From assembly GCA_023419995.1 (NCBI GenBank), contig JAEZXF010000236.1, positions 1 through 6,089 of the forward strand: DNA of 6,089 bases. The letters run 5' to 3'. The stretch comes from Pseudomonadota bacterium (GTDB taxonomy: Bacteria; Pseudomonadota; Alphaproteobacteria; Rhizobiales; Rhizobiaceae). Below the pieces are notes generated by a model that was not told the DNA's origin, made no database searches, and worked only from the letters and a program-made list of their open reading frames with translations. The first letter of the stretch is position 1, and every line of letters starts with the position of its first letter. The position numbers and the translations under genes were made by a program. Shown one piece after another: positions 1 through 5,998 of this stretch.

Positions 1-2
1 GT

Positions 3-680
3 GCCATTCAGGGCGCCGACGCGCCCCCGCCGCCGACCACCTTCTCCCTGCTGGAGAGCCGGTATTTCCGCAAGCCCGAGACCCGCATCGTCGCCGCCGG
101 CACGTCGCTCTACGTCGAGGGCATCCAGCGCGCCGAGACCGCGCGCATCGCCGAGGGCAGCGTCTGCCTCTATCAGCAGGCGGCCGACGGCAGCCGCCGC
201 ATCCTCGACGTGCTCGGCCCCGGCCATCTCGTCGGTCCCTACCTGACCGACCTTCCCCACTGCAACGTGCTGGCGCTTTCGCGCACGCGGCTGGTCAAGG
301 TCGGCGCCGCGGACGAGGCGGCGCGGGTCGCCGAGGCGACGCGGCGCATGCTGCTGCGGGCGCAGAAGCATGCGCTTCTCCTGCGGCGCAACGCCGTGTC
401 CGAGCGGGTGGCGAGCGGCCTGATCGACCTGGCCGACCAGTTCGCGCGCGGCGCCGACTTCAGCGGCGGCGAGGTGACGTTCACCCTGCACCTGACGCGC
501 GCCGACATGGCCGACTGGCTCGGCCTGACGCTCACCAGCGTCAGCCGCGGCCTCAACGCCTTCAAGCGCGCCGGGTTGATCGCCTTCGACCATCCGAAGG
601 TCATCACCATCCGCGACCGCGCCGGGCTGGAGGCGCTGGCCTGCGGCGCTGGCGAGCCGGCACGTAAGCGGCTGCCCTGA
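3..680 (+). CDS. Crp/Fnr-family transcriptional regulator, 5'-truncated by the window edge
   Basis: This frame is open from the window edge to the TGA at 678-680 and gives 225 residues; the true start lies upstream. The first ~110 visible residues look like a cyclic-nucleotide-binding-type beta-roll (GTSLYVEG, ARIAEGSVCLY, DGSRRILDVLGPGHLVG). A dimerisation-like helix follows (about residues 113-150, RMLLRAQKHALLLRRNAVSERVA), then a winged helix-turn-helix (about residues 163-205: LTRADMADWLGLTLTSVSRGL, then FKRAGLIAFDHPKVITI). The family binds DNA as a dimer and responds to oxygen, cAMP, NO or other signals. Only two cysteines occur in the sensor part, not the N-terminal set expected of an Fe-S Fnr, although the extreme N-terminus is missing. 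In the recognition helix the residue aligned with the FNR/CRP glutamate (E209/E181) is threonine, visible residue 178. The family call is firm; signal and targets are unknown. It is co-oriented with the LysR gene 120 bases downstream, but a link to the transporter is not shown. Confidence 0.9.
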   Translation, partial: AIQGADAPPPPTTFSLLESRYFRKPETRIVAAGTSLYVEGIQRAETARIAEGSVCLYQQAADGSRRILDVLGPGHLVGPYLTDLPHCNVLALSRTRLVKVGAADEAARVAEATRRMLLRAQKHALLLRRNAVSERVASGLIDLADQFARGADFSGGEVTFTLHLTRADMADWLGLTLTSVSRGLNAFKRAGLIAFDHPKVITIRDRAGLEALACGAGEPARKRLP

Positions 681-800
681 CGGGGCGGCCCGCTTCGTCC
701 GGCGGGGTTGCATCGCCGGCGGCGAAAGACGAGCATGGCCGGACAGCGCACGGGGCGGCAGGGGGCCGCTCCCGCTTCGGGGACGCTCGCTCGATCTTTC
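681..800. other. Short gap between the Crp/Fnr and LysR genes
   Basis: These 120 GC-rich bases separate the two regulator genes. I see no strong promoter, no convincing terminator hairpin with a T-tract, and no FNR-type TTGAT-N4-ATCAA site. The LysR frame stays open through the gap, with a TTG at 708 and an ATG at 735. The encoded extension is Arg/Gly/Ala-rich and unlike the start of a LysR protein, so I treat it as non-coding. The ATG at 735 does have a purine-rich run before it (GAAAGACGAG, 724-733), so a longer N-terminus cannot be fully excluded. Confidence 0.5.
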
Positions 801-1712
801 ATGGCCTTCACGATCCGCCAGCTCCAGTACTTCGTCGCCGTCGCCGAGCAGGGCGCGGTCAGCCGCGCCGCGCAGGCGCTGTCGATCTCGCAGTCGTCGG
901 TGACCGAGGCGATCAAGGAGCTGGAGACCGACCTCGGCGTCGACCTGTTCGAGCGGCATTCGCGCGGGCTCGCCATCACCCACAAGGGGCATCAGTTCCT
1001 GCGCCACGCCACGCGCATCCTGGCAAACGTCTCGGATGCGCGGCAGGCCTTCTCCGAGGACGCGGCGGCCGGCGGCGGCGAGCTCCACCTCGGCGTGACC
1101 TCGCTGGTCGCGGGCTACGTGCTGTCCGACCTTCTCGCCCGTTACCGCCGCGCCTGGCCGTCGGTATCGGTCACCGCCATCGAGGACAATGGCGACTATC
1201 TCGAGCACCTTCTGGTCGGCGGCGAGCTCGACGTGGCGGTGATGGTGATCTCCAACCTGCGCGACCGCATGGCGCTGCAGGCCGAGATCCTCGAGGTGTC
1301 GCCCTACCGGCTGTGGCTGCCGCTCGGCCACCAGCTCGCGGCGGCCGAGATCATCGGCATCGAGGACATCGCGCGCGAGCCGCTCATCATGCTCACCCTC
1401 GACGAGATCGAGGAGAACACGGGCACGCTGCTGACCGCGCTCGGCCGGCGGCCGCAGGTCGCGTTCCGCACCCGCTCCGTCGAGGCGGTGCGCAGCCTGG
1501 TGGCGACCGGCGCGGGCGTGGCGCTCCTGCCCGACCTCGTCTATCGCCCGTGGTCGCTCGAAGGCGACCGCATCGAGAGCCGCGACATATCCGGCTCGCT
1601 GCCGGTGGTGCAGGTCGGCATGGTGTGGCGGCGCGGCTCCGGCCTGTCGCAGCAGGCGCGCAACTTCATCGGCGTGGCGCAGGGCCAGCGGGCGATCCGC
1701 CAGGGGCGATGA
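801..1712 (+). CDS. LysR-type transcriptional regulator (LTTR)
   Basis: This gene encodes 303 residues, the usual LTTR length. The N-terminal winged helix-turn-helix spans about residues 3-62: FTIRQLQYFVAVAEQGAVSRAA, then SISQSSVTEAIKELETDLGVDLFER, RGLAITHKG. A linker helix follows to about residue 90, then a periplasmic-binding-protein-like effector domain (GELHLGVTSLVAGYVLSDLL, GELDVAVMVI, ATGAGVALLPDLV). LTTRs bind as tetramers to T-N11-A dyads and usually regulate adjacent genes in response to a small-molecule inducer. I chose ATG 801 because it places the helix-turn-helix at the normal distance from the N-terminus; the Shine-Dalgarno before it is poor, and ATG 735 or TTG 708 would add 22 or 31 atypical residues. 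The gene ends 131 bases before the binding-protein gene on the same strand, making it the best candidate regulator of the transporter operon. That role is inferred from position only; the inducer is unknown. Confidence 0.9.
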   Translation: MAFTIRQLQYFVAVAEQGAVSRAAQALSISQSSVTEAIKELETDLGVDLFERHSRGLAITHKGHQFLRHATRILANVSDARQAFSEDAAAGGGELHLGVTSLVAGYVLSDLLARYRRAWPSVSVTAIEDNGDYLEHLLVGGELDVAVMVISNLRDRMALQAEILEVSPYRLWLPLGHQLAAAEIIGIEDIAREPLIMLTLDEIEENTGTLLTALGRRPQVAFRTRSVEAVRSLVATGAGVALLPDLVYRPWSLEGDRIESRDISGSLPVVQVGMVWRRGSGLSQQARNFIGVAQGQRAIRQGR

Positions 1713-1716
1713 TCAG

Positions 1717-1739
1717 TGATATCGGTTTTTCCGATGTCA
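1717..1739 (+). promoter_or_regulatory. Candidate LysR-box (T-N11-A dyad), also a possible hairpin
   Basis: Positions 1721-1735 read ATCGG-TTTTT-CCGAT, a perfect 5-bp inverted repeat with a 5-base centre. The T at 1722 and the A at 1734 make the T-N11-A spacing typical of LTTR sites. The arms extend outward to TGATATCGG (1717-1725) and CCGATGTCA (1731-1739), nine pairs with one T-G mismatch. The site lies 5 bases after the LysR stop codon and about 105 bases before the binding-protein start. As RNA it could form a 9-bp stem and serve as a terminator for the LysR message, but only a broken T-run (TCTTTCT, 1740-1746) follows, so I prefer the operator reading. Confidence 0.45.
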
Positions 1740-1830
1740 TCTTTCTGATAAATGAATTTGCGAAAGCGATGAATTCGGCTCACGTTTCGTTTCGAGGGTG
1801 CAACCGCCGTTAGGAGAGCGGTACCCGAAT

Positions 1831-1835
1831 GGGAG
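1831..1835 (+). promoter_or_regulatory. Ribosome binding site choosing ATG 1844 for the binding protein
   Basis: GGGAG (1831-1835) lies 8 bases before ATG 1844, an ideal distance. A second purine run, AGGAGAG (1812-1818), lies 10 bases before an in-frame ATG at 1829, so the upstream start is also possible and would add only MGDVA. The 1844 start gives a canonical Lys-containing signal-peptide N-terminus (MKSFLKT). Confidence 0.6.
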
Positions 1836-1843
1836 ACGTTGCC

Positions 1844-3004
1844 ATGAAATCTTTCCTGAAGACCTGTACCGCCCTGACTGTCGCCGCCGGCTTCGTCGCC
1901 CAGGCGATGGCGCAGGAGATGAAGACCGAGCTGGGCGAGGGCGAAGGCCAGCTCAACGTCGTCGCCTGGGCCGGCTTCCTCGAGCGTGGCGAGACCGACC
2001 CGAAGTTCGACTGGGTGACGAAGTTCGAGGACGCGACCGGCTGCAAGGTTTCGGTCAAGACCGCCAACACCTCCGACGAGATGGTGGCGCTGATGAACGA
2101 GGGCGGCTTCGACCTCGTCACCGCCTCGGGCGACGCCTCGCGCCGCCTCATCGCCGGCAAGCGCGTGCAGCCGATCAACATCGACCTGATCCCGAGCTGG
2201 TCCAAGCTCGACGACCGCCTGAAGGAAGCGCCGTGGCACACGGTCGACGGCGTCCACTACGGCGTGCCCTACGTCTGGGGGCCGAACGTGCTCGCCTACA
2301 ACACCGAGGTGTTCAAGGAGGCGCCGACCTCGTGGAACGTGGTGTTCGAGGAGCAGACCCTGCCGGACGGCAAGTCCAACAAGGGCCGCATCCAGGCCTA
2401 TGACGGCCCGATCCACATCGCCGACGCCGCGCTGTACCTGATGCACCACAAGCCGGACCTGGGCATCAAGAGCCCCTACGAGCTGAACGAGGAGCAGTAC
2501 AAGGCCGCCCTCGACCTGCTGCGCGGGCAGCGCCAGCTCGCCAGCCGCTACTGGCACGACGCCTTCATCCAGATCGACGACTTCAAGAACGAGGGCGTGG
2601 TCGCCTCCGGCTCGTGGCCGTTCCAGGTCAACCTGCTGAAGGGCGATGGCGCGCCGGTCTCCTCTGTCTTCCCGCAGGAAGGCGTCACCGGCTGGGCCGA
2701 CACCTCGATGCTGCACGCCGACGCCGCCAACCCGAACTGCGCCTACAAGTGGTTCGAGCACACGCTGTCGTCCAACCTGCAGAGCGACCTGTCGCTGTGG
2801 TTCGGCGCCAACCCGTCCGTGCCCTCGGCCTGCTCCGACGGCAGCGGCATGCTGACGCCGGAGGTCTGCGAGCAGAACGGCTCGAACAATTTCGAGCAGG
2901 TCCGCTTCTGGCAGACCCCGATCGCCAAGTGCGAGAGCCAGGGCGAGTGCGTGCCCTACTACCGCTGGGTCTCCGACTACATCGCGGTCATCGGCGGGCG
3001 GTAA
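1844..3004 (+). CDS. ydcS: YdcS-like periplasmic binding protein of a putrescine/polyamine-type ABC importer
   Basis: This 386-residue protein captures ligand in the periplasm and delivers it to the permeases encoded downstream. Residues 1-23 are a Sec signal peptide (MKSFLKT, hydrophobic core, AMA cleavage motif before Q24). The mature part matches remembered E. coli YdcS along its length: VVAWAGFLERGETD, TSDEMVALM, FDLVTASGDAS, GKRVQPIN, LPDGKSNKGR, QAYDGPI, DFKNEGVVAS, EGVTGWADTSMLH and the C-terminal DYIAVIGGR. By analogy with PotD, W42, W284 and D286 (a W-x-D) are likely ligand contacts. The mature protein has six cysteines (67, 299, 330, 342, 363, 369). C363 and C369 lie in a segment that appears longer than in E. 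coli YdcS. E. coli YdcS is linked to putrescine uptake and has also been reported to have polyhydroxybutyrate synthase activity. The exact ligand here is inferred. The gene is first in the operon, followed by a 211-base gap with a repeat. ATG 1829 is an alternative start. Confidence 0.92.
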   Translation: MKSFLKTCTALTVAAGFVAQAMAQEMKTELGEGEGQLNVVAWAGFLERGETDPKFDWVTKFEDATGCKVSVKTANTSDEMVALMNEGGFDLVTASGDASRRLIAGKRVQPINIDLIPSWSKLDDRLKEAPWHTVDGVHYGVPYVWGPNVLAYNTEVFKEAPTSWNVVFEEQTLPDGKSNKGRIQAYDGPIHIADAALYLMHHKPDLGIKSPYELNEEQYKAALDLLRGQRQLASRYWHDAFIQIDDFKNEGVVASGSWPFQVNLLKGDGAPVSSVFPQEGVTGWADTSMLHADAANPNCAYKWFEHTLSSNLQSDLSLWFGANPSVPSACSDGSGMLTPEVCEQNGSNNFEQVRFWQTPIAKCESQGECVPYYRWVSDYIAVIGGR

Positions 3005-3026
3005 TCCAGCCCGGGAAGCAGGCGCG

Positions 3027-3149
3027 GCCCCTCATCCGCCTGCCGGCGCCTTCTCCCCGTGAACGGGGAGAAGGGGACTGGCCGCAACCTTGGCGTTCCC
3101 CTCTCCCCGTTCACGGGGAGAGGGTGGCCCGAAGGGCCGGGTGAGGGGC
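3027..3149. repeat. Composite inverted repeat of the rhizobial intergenic palindrome type
   Basis: Two related half-elements face each other. The outer ends are inverted: GCCCCTCATCC (3027-3037) against GGGTGAGGGGC (3139-3149), 10 of 11 pairing. Inside lie two strong hairpins: 3049-3059 with 3064-3074 (perfect 11-bp stem, TGAA loop) and 3099-3110 with 3113-3124 (perfect 12-bp stem). Both are built on CTCCCCG...CGGGGAG. A third small hairpin, GGCCC-GAA-GGGCC (3126-3138), adjoins the second. The style resembles palindromic mosaic repeats of rhizobial intergenic regions (RIME-like); that family name is from memory and no search was run. In RNA these stems could block 3'-5' decay and protect the upstream binding-protein message, as REP elements do between malE and malF. 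Confidence 0.85.
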
Positions 3150-3195
3150 AGCGCCAGCATTTCCGGCATGAGCGCGGGTGCGCCTGCCGGCCCGA

Positions 3196-3210
3196 TTCCG
3201 TGAACGGAAG
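3196..3210 (+). promoter_or_regulatory. Ribosome binding site of the ATPase gene, inside a small hairpin
   Basis: The only Shine-Dalgarno candidate, GGAAG (3206-3210), lies 5 bases before ATG 3216 and is weak. It overlaps the right arm of the hairpin TTCCG-TGAA-CGGAA (3196-3209). Folding would hide most of the site. The ten bases at its centre, CCGTGAACGG (3198-3207), are identical to the centre of the first repeat hairpin (3057-3066). Confidence 0.5.
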
Positions 3211-3215
3211 CAAGA

Positions 3216-4208
3216 ATGACAACAGCCGTCTCCTTCCAGAAAGTCTCGCGCCATTTCGGCCCGGTGCGCGCGGTCGATCGCGTAGACCTCGACATCCGCG
3301 AGGGCGAGTTCTTCGCCATGCTCGGGCCGTCCGGCTCCGGCAAGACGACCTGCCTGCGGCTGATGGCCGGCTTCGAGCAGCCGACTGGCGGCCACATCGA
3401 GATCTTCGGCGCGACGGCCGAGGGCGTGCCGCCCTACCGGCGCAGCGTCAACACGGTCTTCCAGGACTACGCGCTGTTCCCGCACCTGAACGTGCTCGAC
3501 AACGTCGCCTACGGGCTGATGGTGCGCGGCGTGGCGAAGGCCGAGCGCCGCGCGCAGGCCGAGGCCGCGCTCGACCTCGTCAAGCTGCCGGGCTACGGCG
3601 GCCGCAAGCCGAGCCAGCTTTCCGGCGGCCAGCGCCAGCGCGTCGCGCTCGCCCGCGCGCTGGTCAACAAGCCGCAGGTGCTGCTGCTCGACGAGCCGCT
3701 CGGCGCGCTCGACCTCAAGCTGCGCGAGCAGATGCAGGAGGAGCTGAAGTCGCTGCAGAAGGCGCTCGGCATCACCTTCGTCTTCGTCACCCACGACCAG
3801 GGCGAGGCCCTGTCGATGGCCGACCGCATCGCCGTGTTCTCCGAGGGCAGGATCATGCAGATCGGCACGCCGGAGGACGTCTACAAGCGGCCGCGCTCGC
3901 GCTTCGTCGCCGATTTCGTCGGCTCCTCCAACGTGCTGCCGCCCGACTTCGTCGCCCGCCATGGCGGCGAGCGCAAATGGGCGAGCCTGCGCCCCGAGGC
4001 GCTGCGCCTCGCCGCAGACGGCGTCGGCATCGCCGCCACCGTCACCGGCCGCGCCTATCTCGGGGCCTCGACCCGGCTGGCGCTCGACGCCGAGGGGGAG
4101 CGCATCCACGCCGTGGTGCCGGCAGGCGCGGCGCTGCCCGACGACGGCGCGCCCGTCCGCCTCGCCTTCGACAGGGCCGACCTCCACCTCATGGAGGACC
4201 AGTCATGA
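3216..4208 (+). CDS. ydcT: YdcT-like ABC transporter ATPase subunit (PotA-type)
   Basis: This 330-residue protein is the cytoplasmic subunit that hydrolyses ATP to drive import through the two permeases. All nucleotide-binding motifs are intact: Walker A GPSGSGKTT (37-45), Q-loop Q83 in VFQDYALFPH, signature LSGGQRQRVALARAL (135-149), Walker B VLLLDEP (155-161) with catalytic E160, D-loop GALD, and switch histidine H193 in VTHDQ. The segment after about residue 240 is a TOBE-type regulatory domain (WASLRPEALRL, GRAYLGASTRLAL), normal for the PotA/MalK-like importer class and for the overall length. ATG 3216 begins the family-typical start. The stop overlaps the start of the first permease gene by 4 bases (ATGA), indicating translational coupling. 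Assignment to YdcT rather than another polyamine-type ATPase rests mainly on the neighbouring genes. Confidence 0.92.
   Translation: MTTAVSFQKVSRHFGPVRAVDRVDLDIREGEFFAMLGPSGSGKTTCLRLMAGFEQPTGGHIEIFGATAEGVPPYRRSVNTVFQDYALFPHLNVLDNVAYGLMVRGVAKAERRAQAEAALDLVKLPGYGGRKPSQLSGGQRQRVALARALVNKPQVLLLDEPLGALDLKLREQMQEELKSLQKALGITFVFVTHDQGEALSMADRIAVFSEGRIMQIGTPEDVYKRPRSRFVADFVGSSNVLPPDFVARHGGERKWASLRPEALRLAADGVGIAATVTGRAYLGASTRLALDAEGERIHAVVPAGAALPDDGAPVRLAFDRADLHLMEDQS
4193..4198 (+). promoter_or_regulatory. Ribosome binding site of the first permease gene
   Basis: GGAGGA lies within the last codons of the ATPase gene, 6 bases before ATG 4205, and supports that start over the in-frame ATG 4211. Confidence 0.65.
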
Positions 4209-5161
4209 CGATGGCCGCGGCTGCGGGGGCTCCGATCCGGGCGGGGCGCGGCGGCATCTTCGGCGCGCTGTCCGACGTGCTGTGGCGCAACCCGCGCCTG
4301 ACGCTGCTGCTGATGCTGACGCCGCCGCTCCTGTGGCTCGGCATCATCTATCTCGGCTCGCTGTTCGCGCTGCTGCTGCAGAGCTTCTTCTCGATCGACG
4401 ACTATTCCGGCCTCATCAACCGCGAATTCACCCTGTCGACCTACGCCGAGCTCCTCAACCCGGCGAACGTCGACATCATCGTGCGCACGCTGGTGATGTC
4501 GGCCTCCGTCACCGTCGGCGCGGCGATCGTCGCCTTTCCGATCGCCTACTTCGCCGCCCGCTACGCGCGCGGCAAGTGGAAGGCGCTGTTCTATCTCGGC
4601 ATCATGCTGCCGCTGTGGTCGAGCTATCTCGTCAAGGTCTATGCGTGGAAGCTGATCCTGGCGCGCGAGGGCATCCTCAACTGGCTGTTTGGCAAGCTGC
4701 ACCTGACCTGGCTGCTCGATGCGTGGCTCGCCATCCCCGTCGTCGGCGGCAACTCGCTCTCGGTCAGCCACACCGGCACGTTCCTCGTCTTCCTCTATGT
4801 CTGGCTGCCCTACATGATCCTGCCGATCCAGGCCGCGCTGGAGCGCGTGCCGGGCAACCTCGTCGAGGCGTCGGCCGACCTCGGCGCGTCGCCGCGCCAG
4901 ACCTTCGCCAACGTGCTGTTCCCGCTGGCGCTTCCCGGCGTCATCGCCGGCTCGATCTTCACCTTCTCGCTGACCATGGGCGACTACATCATCCCGCAGA
5001 TCGTCGGCACGTCGCGGCGCTTCATCGGCCAGGCCGTCTACGCCCACCAGGGCACCGCCGGCAACATCCCGCTCGCCGCCGCCTTCACCGTCGTGCCGAT
5101 CGTGGTGATGGGCTTCTATCTCTGGTTCGCCAAGCGGAGGGGGGCCTTCGATGCGCTCTGA
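4205..5161 (+). CDS. ydcU: YdcU-like ABC transporter permease (PotB-type)
   Basis: This 318-residue inner-membrane protein is one half of the transport channel. Hydrophobic segments suggest six helices, at about residues 32-60, 92-117, 126-147, 191-212, 238-262 and 288-309. The cytoplasmic coupling loop carries the EAA-type motif [25 protein letters not shown] (split here as [10 protein letters not shown] at 221-230 and VLFPLALPG at 237-245), which docks on the ATPase. Blocks shared with remembered E. coli YdcU include [50 protein letters not shown] and the C-terminal KRRGAFDAL. The loop before helix 4 contains PVVGGNSLS, also a YdcU trait. It overlaps the ATPase gene by 4 bases and the next permease gene by 11, so the subunits are probably made in coupled fashion. 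Confidence 0.92.
   Translation: MTMAAAAGAPIRAGRGGIFGALSDVLWRNPRLTLLLMLTPPLLWLGIIYLGSLFALLLQSFFSIDDYSGLINREFTLSTYAELLNPANVDIIVRTLVMSASVTVGAAIVAFPIAYFAARYARGKWKALFYLGIMLPLWSSYLVKVYAWKLILAREGILNWLFGKLHLTWLLDAWLAIPVVGGNSLSVSHTGTFLVFLYVWLPYMILPIQAALERVPGNLVEASADLGASPRQTFANVLFPLALPGVIAGSIFTFSLTMGDYIIPQIVGTSRRFIGQAVYAHQGTAGNIPLAAAFTVVPIVVMGFYLWFAKRRGAFDAL
5136..5140 (+). promoter_or_regulatory. Ribosome binding site of the second permease gene
   Basis: GGAGG at the start of a purine run (5136-5144) lies up to 10 bases before ATG 5151, inside the 3' end of the first permease gene. It supports the overlapping start. Confidence 0.55.
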
Positions 5162-5978
5162 TACCAGCTCCGACCGGGGCCGGCGCTCGCCGCTCGGCCT
5201 CAAGGTCGCCGCCGGCCTCGGCCTCGCCTTCCTGCACCTGCCGATCCTGCTGATCTTCGTCTACGCCTTCACCACCGAGGAGCGCAGCTACCAGTGGCCG
5301 CCGCCGGGCTTCACGACGCGCTGGTTCGCGGTGACGTGGAACCGCCCGGACGTGTGGGACGCGCTGCTCCTGTCGGTCAAGGTGGCGTCGATCTCGACGG
5401 CGATCGCGCTCGTCCTGGGCACGCTCTGCGCCGCGGCGGTGGCCGGCTCGCGCTTCTTCGGCCGCGAGACGATCTCGCTGCTCGTCATCCTGCCCATCGC
5501 GCTGCCCGGCATCATCACCGGCATCGCGCTGCGCTCGGCGTTCAACCTGGCGGAGATACCGTTCTCGTTCTGGACGATCGTGCTCGGCCACGCCACCTTC
5601 TGCGTCGTCGTGGTCTACAACAACGCCGTCGCCCGCTTCCGCCGCACCTCGGGCTCGCTGATGGAGGCGTCGATGGACCTCGGCGCGGATGCCTTCCAGA
5701 CGTTCCGCTACGTCATCCTGCCCAACATCGGCACGGCGCTGCTCGCCGGCGGCATGCTCGCCTTTGCGCTGTCCTTCGACGAGGTGATCGTCACCACCTT
5801 CACGGCGGGCCAGCAGTCGACGCTGCCGATCTGGATGCTGGAGGAGCTCGTGCGCCCGCGGCAGCGCCCCGTCACCAACGTCGTGGCCATGGTGGTCGTC
5901 CTCGTGACGTTCCTGCCGATCCTGGCCGCCTATTACCTGACCCGCGATGGCGACCAGGTCGCCGGCGGCGGCAAATGA
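5151..5978 (+). CDS. ydcV: YdcV-like ABC transporter permease (PotC-type)
   Basis: This 275-residue inner-membrane protein is the second half of the channel. Six likely helices lie at about residues 17-40, 70-97, 106-128, 140-158, 190-215 and 240-262. The EAA coupling motif is [17 protein letters not shown] then VILPNIG (171-194). Diagnostic blocks matching remembered E. coli YdcV include [75 protein letters not shown] and PVTNVVAM. The start at 5151 overlaps the YdcU-like gene by 11 bases. The next gene begins 20 bases after its stop. The short Gly-rich tail after YYLTRDGDQ is ordinary for this group. Confidence 0.92.
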   Translation: MRSDTSSDRGRRSPLGLKVAAGLGLAFLHLPILLIFVYAFTTEERSYQWPPPGFTTRWFAVTWNRPDVWDALLLSVKVASISTAIALVLGTLCAAAVAGSRFFGRETISLLVILPIALPGIITGIALRSAFNLAEIPFSFWTIVLGHATFCVVVVYNNAVARFRRTSGSLMEASMDLGADAFQTFRYVILPNIGTALLAGGMLAFALSFDEVIVTTFTAGQQSTLPIWMLEELVRPRQRPVTNVVAMVVVLVTFLPILAAYYLTRDGDQVAGGGK

Positions 5979-5984
5979 TACCTC

Positions 5985-5992
5985 AAGGAGGA
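5985..5992 (+). promoter_or_regulatory. Strong ribosome binding site of the aldehyde dehydrogenase gene
   Basis: AAGGAGGA lies 6 bases before ATG 5999. It is the closest match to the anti-Shine-Dalgarno sequence in the window, suggesting efficient translation of the dehydrogenase relative to the membrane subunits. Confidence 0.8.
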
Positions 5993-5998
5993 AGTCCC

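Larger units (their letters stand above)
1713..1843 (+). promoter_or_regulatory. AT-richer upstream region of the ydcS-like gene, probable operon promoter
   Basis: About 100 bases after the LysR stop are clearly more AT-rich than the surrounding coding DNA, as expected of a control region. They contain a T-N11-A dyad (1721-1735), a loose -10-like GATAAA (1747-1752) with no good -35 at standard spacing, and a direct repeat of ATGAATT (1752-1758 and 1769-1775, start to start 17 bases). The weak -35, lying over the right part of the dyad, would fit an activator-dependent promoter, but the start point cannot be set by eye. No sigma-54 GG-N10-GC element stood out. Confidence 0.45.
3005..3215. other. 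211-base gap between binding-protein and ATPase genes, mostly repeat
   Basis: No gene is supported here. Most of the gap is a composite palindromic element (3027-3149). After it comes GC-rich spacer, then a small hairpin over the ribosome binding site of the ATPase gene (3196-3209). I see no clear promoter and no intrinsic terminator with a T-tract, so the downstream genes are probably expressed at least partly by read-through from the operon promoter. Confidence 0.6.

Noticed and set aside
1..246. A plus-strand open frame starting with GTG at the first base
   Set aside because: It is Arg/Pro/Ser/Ala-rich and in a different frame from the Crp/Fnr beta-roll sequence, which reads cleanly from position 3.
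239..985. A minus-strand open frame across the Crp/Fnr end and LysR start
   Set aside because: It overlaps two confidently identified genes on the other strand and has no recognisable motif.
1541..2761. A 406-codon open frame on the minus strand
   Set aside because: It is antisense to the well-recognised binding protein and the end of the LysR gene, has no family-like motifs, and is expected in high-GC DNA where stop codons are rare.
3049..3124. Intrinsic terminator ending the operon after the binding-protein gene
   Set aside because: The stems are strong but are followed by G-rich sequence, not a T-tract, and the subunits encoded downstream are needed for the same importer.
3027..3149. CRISPR array or toxin-like repeat system
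   Set aside because: There are only two related hairpin units in opposite orientation, no regular spacers and no cas genes. A palindromic mosaic repeat explains it.
3111..4187. A 358-codon minus-strand open frame opposite the ATPase gene
   Set aside because: The composition is an Arg/Leu/Val/His-rich mirror of coding DNA, and the opposite strand has every ABC ATPase motif.
3059..5161. A 700-codon open frame running through the repeat and the ATPase gene into the first permease
   Set aside because: Its first ~380 residues are Arg/Ala-rich out-of-frame reading of the repeat and the ATPase gene. The real permease starts at 4205 with a good ribosome binding site. It is not a natural fusion protein.
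4055..5203. A 382-codon minus-strand open frame opposite the first permease gene
   Set aside because: It is rich in Arg, Asp, Glu and Gln as the complement of membrane-protein codons, with no recognisable domain. It is a shadow of the permease.
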